64,000 nucleotides of DNA from Mesorhabditis belari (Eukaryota > Nematoda > Chromadorea > Rhabditida > Rhabditidae), in the NCBI GenBank assembly GCA_958450365.1, contig CAUEEP010000735.1, positions 1,851,001-1,915,000 of the forward strand, read 5' to 3'. The notes beneath the pieces were generated by a model, which saw nothing but the letters and a program-made list of their open reading frames with translations, made no database searches and was not told the DNA's origin. The translations under genes and the position numbers were made by a program. How positions within the stretch are numbered: position 1 is the first letter of the stretch; each line of letters opens with the position of its first letter. This document shows, piece after piece, positions 53,935 to 62,700 of the stretch.

Positions 53935-54245
53935 ATATTATTCTTCAAATTGGCCTCCTTTAACTTCAATACATTTTCGTAATCGTTGCGGAAAGTCAGC
54001 CATACCAATCTCGTCCCAAACTTTCTCCAAAATTCTTCTTCAAAGACTGAATTGATGTTTGAGGCTTGCACTGCAGGACTGCAGGACTGTAGAATCTTTG
54101 GACTGCAGGACTGTAAAATGAAGCTCGATCGAGCTCTGCAAGATTGGATTGCAAAGAATTTCCCTGATTGAATCCCAGTTGACATCTGCGACAAAGTAGA
54201 ATGACTATCAAACTCGCCGGATGTTTTGGATTACAGCGAAGAGAT
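53935..54245 (-). pseudogene. Rearranged Tc1/mariner transposase fragments
   Basis: Minus strand 54050-53935 reads SLKKILEKVWDEIG then MADFPQRLRKCIEVKGGQFE, the transposase C-terminus. The plus strand 54123-54240 reads RALQDWIAKNFPD, a stop, IPVDI and later NSPDVLDYS, an upstream piece in the opposite orientation. The element has been inverted internally. A CTGCAGGACTG repeat lies between the pieces (54070-54115). Confidence 0.7.
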
Positions 54246-54590
54246 TTAATCAAGTAAAATCAGTTTGCAAACTGATCAAGAACAAATATTGGATCAAATG
54301 AAACGATCAAGATTCAATTTTCCCTTTTCAAGCACAAAATACAACAGAAATTTGTGTTTTTTAGCCACTTTTGTCAAACAGAAACTTAAAACTGAATGCT
54401 GGGAACGAAAATCCCACTAAAGATTATCATTTTCACGCTTTTCTTATGAATTTCTTATGAAATTTCTCGTTTTTCGCAAAAAAATCTGTAAAACTTCTCT
54501 TTCTTACAGAAAAAACCGTGAAATTGGCTTCATTTTGCAGTGTGAAAAACGTTTTTTCGAAAAAAAAACCATTTCTATTTGCAACTTCAA

Positions 54591-54597
54591 TTTTCAG
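54591..54597 (+). promoter_or_regulatory. Candidate spliced-leader acceptor for cystinosin
   Basis: AATTTTCAG ends three bases before the ATG at 54601; matches the nematode acceptor consensus and favours this start over an in-frame ATG at 54457. Confidence 0.55.
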
Positions 54598-54600
54598 ACT

Positions 54601-57600
54601 ATGCAAATTTATTTAATATTTCTATTTTTCTTTAATTATTTATTAGCTGATTCACCAAGTCGAGTGCAATTTCAAGAAGCGAAAGATTTAACGATGTTGG
54701 TCGGCGAGAAGAAGATCATCGAATTGCAAGTGATGTAAGGATTTGGAATTATTGAATAACTTTAAGATCAACTACCATAATACGGTAGTTGAATATCCCC
54801 ATTCAGTGAATATCCCGATTCTTCTCAACAAAACAAGTACAATTATGAGTTAAAACTTGGGAAAACCGAAGGCCTCTTGCATCCAGAAAAGGTAAATTTC
54901 AAGTTTAAGCAGTAAAATGGAGATTTTAGATTGATTTTTGTAGGCTTTAGATTGATTTTTGTAGATTTTAGATTCTTTTCTCTAACAGAACGACAATTTC
55001 ATTGGAAATCGAGGCAATAAAACCGGTTTCACAATCAAATTTGGCCGTGATTTCGTGCAAATTTTACTCAAAACATTTTAGCGATGAAGAAAATTGTGGG
55101 AAAAGGTTGATGAAAAAGATTTGTGAAATAAAATTTGTTTGAAATTTTCATAGTCTAAACGATTCTTTTATTCGTGTATCGATTTTGAAAAGCGATTTGG
55201 TGGAGGTGCTTTGCATCGTTGTTGGATGGACATATTTCGTTCTTTGGAGTGCCTCGTTTTATCCACAAATTTGGATGAATTTGAGGAGGAAAAGGTTGAA
55301 AAGTGATGGGTTTTACAAAAATTTCTTTTCTTTTAAATCTTTAGTGTCATTGGTATGGACTTCAACTATGTTTTCTTGAACGTTGTCGCCAATGGATCGT
55401 ACACGATTTTCAACTCTTTGATGTACTTTAATCGAAGGGTTCAGGTGAAAGTTTGAAACAAAACTGTAAGCAGTGTCTTATGCATTGTAAGCAGTGTCCT
55501 CTAATGCATTTTTAAAAGTTACTGTACGAGAATCCTATAGCCATCAATTACTATAGCCAACTTAAATGCAAATTGATCGCAATGCTTTTTAACTGCGCAC
55601 TCCTGACTCAATGGCTCATGACTCAGTGGCCGCTGACTCAGTGGCTCATGACTCAATGGCTCATGGCTCATGGCGCTTGTCTCTTGTATCCCTTCCGACC
55701 CGGGTTCAATCCCCGCGAGTATCAACAACTTTGCTTTTTGAAGCTTACTAGGGAACGGTCAGATTTCGCAAGCGCGAATCCCAAAGCCAAAGCTATATGC
55801 CGCGGTCTGACTCGCTGACTCTGACGTCTGACTCTGACGCAAGTCGGACACGGGCAACGTGTCCACGGACACGGGCAACGTGTCCACGGACACGGGCAAC
55901 GTGTCCACGGACACGGGCAACGTTTTTACTTCTTGTCCAAATGCGCTAGATTTCTTTAAAAACTTTGGAATTTGAACTCTTAGTGCATTAAGCGACTTAT
56001 GCGTTTGTAAGGGCTACCGTCGCTCACCAAAAAAGTCGCTCGTTGATGCAGTGGTGGTGCCGCTGTCTTCGAGTTCGATCCACCTTGGATCTATTTTTAC
56101 TTTTGCTTATTTATTTCAAGGTTTTGAACAGTTTTGAATAGCTTTAGCTTTGATTACATTCTTTCGCAAAGCACTATTCTGAAGAAAAAACTAAAAAGGA
56201 AAGGAAATTCTGTTTGATTGGTAATCGTAGAAATATTTACCCCAAAAACCCGTAAGTTAACACTGGCTATTGCTCAAGCTGTCATTTTCTTTTTTTGGTC
56301 TTACAAACTTGCAAACTTATCTTTGAAGCCCCTAGATTTACTGTTAAATTGCGAAATGCGAAGACTTGACAATTCTTTTAGCGTAACAATGCAAAGCTCG
56401 TGTTTCACAGTGTTTCAGTGTTTCAGTGTTTCATCATTTCTTTAGACTGAATACCTCATGGATCAACCATACGCCCCATTGCCCGTCTTGTTCAATGATG
56501 TCGTTTTCGCCGGGCACGCTTTGATCTTTTCTCTTGTCTATTCACTACAGGCTATAATCTACGAAGTATGAATTGATATGAAACAATGATTAGTTACTGA
56601 AAAAGCTTATGAAAAACATAAGTCGTTCCAAATGCCGCAGAAAGACTGAAAACAAAATTCAGCGTGGTTCTCAACGTCTCCATCCGTTTCTCTGGATTGG
56701 CGGAGTCGTTTTCATCTTTGCTTCAGGTAATATGAATTTGATAATGATATTTGCTTAATAATTATAATGATATTGATAATAATATTAACTAAATATGAAA
56801 TTTGTTTACAAACATTTGCGTTGCTTATGATATTTGCTTGTTGCTTGCTTGCAAGCGCAGGCTTAGGCTCAGGCTCAGGCTTAGGCTCAGGCTTAGACTC
56901 AGGCTTAGGCTTAGGCTCAGGCTTAGGCTCAGGCTTAGGCTTAGGCTCAGGCTTAGACTCAGGCTTAGGTTTAGGCCTAGGCTCAGGCTTAGGCTCAGGC
57001 TCAGGCTCAGGCTCAGGCTTAGGCTCAGGCTTAGGCTTAGGCTCAGGCTCAGGCTCAGGCTTAGGCTCAGGCTCAGGATACCCAGGCTGAGGCCCAGAAT
57101 GCCCAGGCTGAGGCTCCGGATGCTCAGGCTGAGGCTCAGGATGCTTAGACTGAGGCTCAGGATGCTCAGACTGAGGCTCAGGATCCTCAGGCTGAGGCTC
57201 AGGATGCCCAGGCTGAGGCTCAGGATGCTCAGGCTCAGGCTCAGGCTAGGATGCTCAGGCTGATGCCCAGGCTGAGGCTCAGGATGCTCAGGCTCAGGCT
57301 CAGGCTAGGATGCTCAGGCTGAGGCTCAGGATGCCCAGGCTGAGGCTCAGGAGGCTCAGGCTCAGGCTCAGGCTAGGATGCTCAGGCTGAGGCTCAGGAG
57401 GCTCAGACTCGCTTGCATGCTAGCTTGATACTTGCAAGATTTGTTGAATGATATCATTTTGACACAAAATCAACATGAAACCACTAAATTTTGCACATTC
57501 TCACCAAATTTGTCACCAAATGAAGTCAAAATCTGTTTCCACCTCTTTCCAGTAAGCCTTTTCGGTCTCTGTATGGTTAATTTGATCTCCCTTCTTCAAC

Positions 57601-58066
57601 TCGCGAACCTCTTCTCTTACGTGAAAATCGTTTGCATGACGCCGATGTATTTACCACAAGTTTTCATTGAGAAACTACTAAAAATAAACAAATTTTCAGC
57701 TCTATTTAAACTATACTCGAAAAAGTACTTCTGGTTTTGCTATTGAGACGATTATGCTTGATTTTTCGGGCGGAGTTCTTTCATTGATGCAAATGGTTTG
57801 TTCAAGATAGTCTAATCTGAAAGTTTAGATGGACTTGGATCTCTGGACTGGACTGGACATCACTTTTCTATCATTTCTAGCATTTCTAGCATTTCTAGCA
57901 TCAATTTCAGGTTTTTCAAGCGTGGAATCTTGATGATTGGTCTGGTTTTGTCGGAAATCCGGTGAAATTCGGACTAGCTTTGCTCACAATGATCTTGGAT
58001 TTGGGATTTTTTATTCAACACTTTTGTCTCTATCAAAATCGAAGAGAAGAAACGATGAAAGTCTAA
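54601..58066 (+). CDS. ctns-1: Cystinosin (lysosomal cystine/H+ exporter), complete
   Basis: Ten exons: 54601-54734, 54807-54911, 54989-55105, 55154-55294, 55345-55444, 56446-56565, 56663-56726, 57553-57659, 57700-57795, 57911-58066; every phase agrees; 379 aa (human about 367). Signal peptide [17 protein letters not shown], then a lumenal domain with a sequon (NDS near 121), then the seven-helix core. First PQ-loop: [20 protein letters not shown] then [12 protein letters not shown] (PQ at about 156). Next [13 protein letters not shown] and [16 protein letters not shown]. Second PQ-loop: [20 protein letters not shown] then [13 protein letters not shown] (PQ at about 295). End: [20 protein letters not shown] and QHFCLYQ. 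The family moves cystine out of lysosomes with protons. The C-terminus ends REETMKV and lacks the vertebrate GYDQL sorting motif. Exon 2 uses the donor at 54912; the nearer GTAAAT at 54892 would break the frame. Intron 8 is 40 nt; intron 7 carries a telomere-like array. Confidence 0.93.
55592..55725 (+). pseudogene. tRNA-like sequence with amplified D-arm
   Basis: B box CGGGTTCAATCCCCG is intact at 55700-55715. Upstream the A-box-like unit ACTCARTGGCTCATG is repeated about four times (55607-55675). In intron 5 of cystinosin. Confidence 0.5.
55840..55925. repeat. 21-bp GTCCACGGACACGGGCAAC repeat
   Basis: Four GC-rich copies in intron 5 of cystinosin. Each unit can form a GTCC/GGAC hairpin. 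A further tRNA-like remnant (B box GAGTTCGATCC) is at 56035-56090. Confidence 0.92.
56860..57412. repeat. Telomere-like TTAGGC/TCAGGC array in cystinosin intron 7
   Basis: 56860-57080 is hexameric (CTTAGG/CTCAGG). 57085-57412 shifts to longer CAGGCTGAGGCTCAGGATGC units. Confidence 0.92.
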
Positions 58067-58446
58067 AGATTTAAAGGAAAAGATTCACTATTTTTGTATC
58101 ATCTTTGATCAACTTCTTGTTTAACAAAAAGCTATTGTTCTGCTATAAATGTAGATCTAAGCTTTCGCTATCATTCCTGACTTCAGCATCTTTTCATCAA
58201 TGCCTTTTTAGACTTTAAAGATAATAATAGTAAAAACAATTTAAACGATCTTTAAAAACTTTATCATAAAAACAATTTATCATAAAAACAAACGATTTAA
58301 CAATTAAAGAAGTTACAATCAAACAAGAAACAAAAAAATAAAGCAAAAGAAGTTAGTTGGGATCGGGCTAGTTTTTTTTTTAAAGATCCCTGACATATAT
58401 GTCGTAGCTGATGAAGGATTTCAGTTGATTAAGTCTCAGACTTCTT

Positions 58447-58664
58447 TGGCTAGCCGATTAAGTCTGGCTAGCCGATTAAGTCTGGCTAGCCGATTAAGTC
58501 TGGCTAGCCGATTAAGTCTGGCTAGCCGATTAAGTCTGGCTAGCCGATTAAGTCTGGCTAGCCGATTAAGTCTGGCTAGCCGATTAAGTCTGGCTAGCCG
58601 ATTAAGTCTGGCTAGCCGATTAAGTCTGGCTAGCCGATTAAGTCTGGCTAGCCGATTAAGTCTC
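58447..58664. repeat. 18-bp CTGGCTAGCCGATTAAGT satellite
   Basis: Twelve copies with no visible mismatch; contains the palindrome GGCTAGCC. About 380 bp after the cystinosin stop. Confidence 0.97.
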
Positions 58665-58786
58665 AAAAATGAAATCTTGAGTTATGTATTAACTCAAGTC
58701 AATACCACAAACTCAAGCTCTCTAAAAGGCGCTTAAAGGCTAAAAACGCATTCTAGTTGCAGTTGCATTTTGCAGCTTATAAATAT

Positions 58787-59290
58787 ATTGGGTTGGTGGA
58801 AAAGTCCTTTCGGATTTTTTGGGAGAGTACCTTAAATTTGTCGAATTTTGACGTTTTATAGCTCATCCGAAAGCTGAATTCAAGACGGATCGATTGGTAA
58901 AAACCGTTTTGAGATATCTCTTTTCTAAAAGTTTTTACAGCTATTTTAGTAAAGGGCGGCAGAGCCAAAACAGCCAAAAAATGGCTGTTTTCACGTTTCG
59001 TTAGTTTTCCGTGCAGAAACCTAGGCTAAAAACATGTGTTTCGTGATCAGCGTCAAAAACAACCCCTAGACACAAATTTTGAGAATCTTAGCAAAAAATT
59101 TTTGAAAAAAATATTGTCACCGGTGGAAGTCGAACCAGCGACCCTCAATAGCCGTTCGCGATTTTCTTTCTTTTTTTTTTCTTTCTTTTGTACCCTGAAA
59201 AAGCCCTCTAACAACATCAAACAATGATAAAACAAAACAAAAAACGAGAAAATCGCGAAAAGCGGCGGAAAGGCTATTGATCTGAGGGTC
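58787..59290. repeat. Mariner-like end and inverted tRNA-like flanks
   Basis: ATTGGGTTGGTGGAAAAGTCC at 58788 resembles a mariner terminus, with no second end found. At 59110-59290 CACCGGTGGAAGTCGAACC and CTCAATAGCC are mirrored by GGCTATTGATCTGAGGGTCG around a pyrimidine tract. Confidence 0.5.
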
Positions 59291-59344
59291 GAAGATTCAT
59301 TTCATTGATGTCATTTTTCAAAACCTTCAAATTTCAAAGATCAC

Positions 59345-59505
59345 AAAGCTCGACAAAGCTCTAAAAAGCTCTACAAGGCTCTACAAAGCTTTACAAAGCT
59401 CTACAAAGCTTTACAAAGCTCTACAAAGCTCTACAAAGCTCTACAAAGCTTTACAAAGCTTTACAAAGCTCTACAAAGCTCTACAAAGCTCTACAAAGCC
59501 ATGTG
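59345..59505. repeat. CTCTACAAAG decamer satellite
   Basis: About 16 copies of CTYTACAAAG. Confidence 0.95.
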
Positions 59506-59728
59506 CTCTAAAATTGATTGATCTAAAAGTGCATTCTACTCTTCAAAAAAGAGCATCGTTTGCTCATTGTGTGCCAAAGAAAAGCGCAGAGTTCAAAATG
59601 CTTTCTTCCATTGTAAACATCGTTTTTCCTTTGTTAAACATCACTAAAGATCAAGAATTTAACGATCCAACTGCAAAGAAGAGACTTTTATATTGACCTT
59701 ATTCTCAAGAAATCTTTTTAATTCTATC

Positions 59729-62700
59729 ATGATCTTTATTATTATTTTATTTTTTACTCATTTATTGGCTGAAGACGATTTTAAAGAAAGTTTTTACACA
59801 AATGAGACAAATTTGATCAACTTTGATAACAAAAGCGATGTTGACACAAAGTAAGACTTTTTTTAAAGCTGAATATCTTTTAAACAGTCAGTCTTCCCCG
59901 TAGGTTTTGAAGTGAGGTAAAGTCTAAAGCCTTTAGGTAAAGTCTAAAGCCTTTAGGTAAAGTCTAAAGCCTTTAGGTAAAGTCTAAAGCCTTTAGGTAA
60001 AGTCTAAAGCCTTTAGGTAAAGTCTAAAGCCTTTAGGTAAAGTCTAAAGCCTTTAGGTAAAGTCTAAAGCCTTTAGGTAAAGTCTAAAGCCTTTAGGTAA
60101 AGTCTAAAGCCTTTAGGTAAAGTCTAAAGCCTTTAGGTAAAGTCTAAAGCCTTTAGGTAAAGTCTAAAGCCTTTAGGTAAAGTCTAAAGCCTTTAGGTAA
60201 AGTCTAAAGCCTTTAGGTAAAGTCTAAAGCCTTTAGGTAAAGTCTAAAGCCTTTAGGTAAAGCCTTGCTGTTTAGAATTAAATAGTCTTTAAGAAGACAG
60301 GATTACGGTAGATTCACCGGTGAAAATGGATAACGTTAGTTTTTTATGGACAAGAGAAGGTTGAGGCGATCAAATGCTATGCAAACTGCAAGTCTGACTT
60401 CTGGTTTGGCCTGACTTTGCTTCAGTTTTGCCCACTGCAGTCCCTAGTGGGCAAACTGAAGCAAAACTATAGCCAAAACTGAAGTCATTAGAAGCCTGGG
60501 TCGCTTAACTTACAAGGAAAGGTCAACTGAGGCGGTCAAATGCTATCCGACCTATATCATTCGACGCAGAATTTTATGCTCATTCCAAATATATATTCCG
60601 TTTTTGCTAAATGACAATCTGCCAGGAGTTATAAGCGTCTAAAGTTTTGTTGTTGTGTCTAAGGAAAATGTGAATCTTAGCGGCCTCCTTGCGGACCGAA
60701 TTCCGTGCAGCCGTGGCCGAGTGGTAAGGCATTTGTTTCCAGGGCAAGACCTCGCAAGTTCGATCTCTATTTTGGATCCTCCTTTCGCTTCTTCTTCAAG
60801 AAGTACTGACTTGTGTTCTTTGTGCATAATCGCATTCCATTTGGCACATAGATAAAGCCATAAGGTAATGTTGATCAATTGCCATCAACTTTTTTCAACG
60901 TTGAGAACTTTAATTGTTTAGTTCACTCTAATTTATAGCCGAATGACCGGGCTGGGAGTTGTGGCCAGGCTTAGGCTTAGGCTTAGGCTTCGGCTCAGGC
61001 TCAGGCTCAGGCTCCAGAAGCTCTCCAGAAGTTCTCTCAGAATTCTCGAGAAGTTCGGGTTAGCTACACAGCGTGTACAACGAACATTAGTCAGTACTCC
61101 TTGAAGAAAAAGGAAGATCCAAAGCAGGGATCGAACTTGTGATGCCTCGCTCTAGAGACGAGATCCTACCATTGAGCCAAGGCTACACGGAGTCAGGCCC
61201 GCAAGGAGGCCGCTAAGGCCGCCAGATTTTCCTAAGAAAACGCTTATAACTCCTGGCAGATTGTCATTTAGCAGAAACGGAATATATATTCGGAATCAGC
61301 ATCAAATTCTGCGAATGGTCGCATAGCATTTGGTTCAGTCAGTTGACCTTTCCTTGTTAGTTTTCTAGATGTACTTGTGTTTAGGTGTACTTTTGTGTAC
61401 TTGTATGTACTTTTGTGTACTTGTGTGTACTTTTGTGTACTTGTATCTACTTGTATGTACTTGTATGTACTTGTATGTACTTGTATGTACTTGTATTTAG
61501 ATGCACTTTTGTTCTCTAACTTTACTCATAGCTAGGTTTCAAAGATACAAAAAAAAACAGAAACACATCCTCACGCGTTTCCCCAATTTCCTCAATTCTT
61601 CAATTTCCTTAGTGTTTCGTCTTGTTCTTTGATGTTTTTGTTGCAAATTTTGATGTTTGATGTGCACTGAAATCCTCTCCTAAAGCAATGCGCATCTTTC
61701 TTAAACCTAGAGAAACATTTTTGAAAACTGAAGTCGTTAATCGAGTCGTTAAACTACCTACCTGAAAAAGTCGATGAACTTAGATGGTCTATAACTCTTG
61801 ATATAAAAGCTGAATCAGCTTATGGTTGGTTTTATTAGAATCTCCATTAAATTTGGCTATAGAAAAGTGGAATTTGTTTTGTAGACTCACCGATAAAAAC
61901 ATAGAGAAAATTAGTGTCAAAGTTGAACTTCCAGATAGAAGTTCGGAGGCTTTTCTATTTTGCTCTATAACTCAACTTCCAATTGTCAAATCGACTTGAT
62001 ATTGGTTTTAAAATGATCTCTATGAAATTTGGTTATAGAAAACCACAATTTACTTAGTACACTCTAGTGTAAAAACATAGAGGAAATTTGAGTTAAAGTT
62101 AGACTACCTACGTGAAAAAGTCGATGAACTTAGATGGTCTATAACTCTTGATATAAAAGCTGAATCAACTTATGCTTGGTTTTATTAGAATCTCCATTAA
62201 ATTTGGCTATAGGAAAGTAGAATTTGTTTTGTAGACTCAGTGATAAAAACATAGAGAAAATTAGTGTCAAAGTTGAACTACTTACCCAAAAAAGTCGATC
62301 CACTTAGATGGTCTATAACTCGAGGTATAGACGCTGAATCAAGTTATGATTGATTTTATTAGAATCTTCATTAAATTTTGCTATAGAAAAGTGGAATTTG
62401 TTTTGCAGACTCACCGATAAAAACAGAGGAAATTTGAGTCAAAGTTGAAATTTGAGGACTTTTCGATTTTACTCTATAACTCGACTTTCAATTGTCAGAA
62501 CGACTGTCAGATCAGACGAAATCGAACATTTCATTTTGAAATCTAAAGTCTTTCTATGAATCATTTCATTTTGAGAGACAAAACATTGATGTTTGATGGA
62601 AAAATATAAAGGACTAACGCTTGAATCTGAAAAGTGCTTGAAAAAGTTTAAAAAGAAGTCCTTTAAGTTTAGTTTTTCTTTTGAAATATCAAAGCTTTCA

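Larger units (their letters stand above)
60290..61370. mobile_element. Inverted-repeat element with tRNA-like arms, copy 2
   Basis: 60535-60720 (TTCGACGCAGAATTTTATGC, ACAATCTGCCAGGAGTTATA, AGCGGCCTCCTTGCGG) is mirrored at 61195-61365 (CCGCAAGGAGGCCGCT, TATAACTCCTGGCAGATTGT). tRNA-like sequences at 60705-60775 (+) and 61119-61188 (-) lie head-in inside the arms. A short TTAGGC/TCAGGC array lies in the loop (60965-61015). A partial arm precedes it at 60300-60400, and a palindrome with TTCAGTTTTGCCCACT / AGTGGGCAAACTGAA at 60385-60490. Confidence 0.75.

Noticed and set aside
54457..54600. Earlier in-frame ATG for cystinosin
   Set aside because: Would put 48 basic and polar residues before the signal peptide; an acceptor lies directly before the ATG at 54601.
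54892..54911. Nearer donor GTAAAT for cystinosin exon 2
   Set aside because: Using it shifts exon 3 into a frame that stops early; the donor at 54912 keeps a long open lumenal domain in phase with exon 4.
59916..60262. CRISPR-like array
   Set aside because: Units are contiguous identical 20-mers with no variable spacers, and the genome is eukaryotic.
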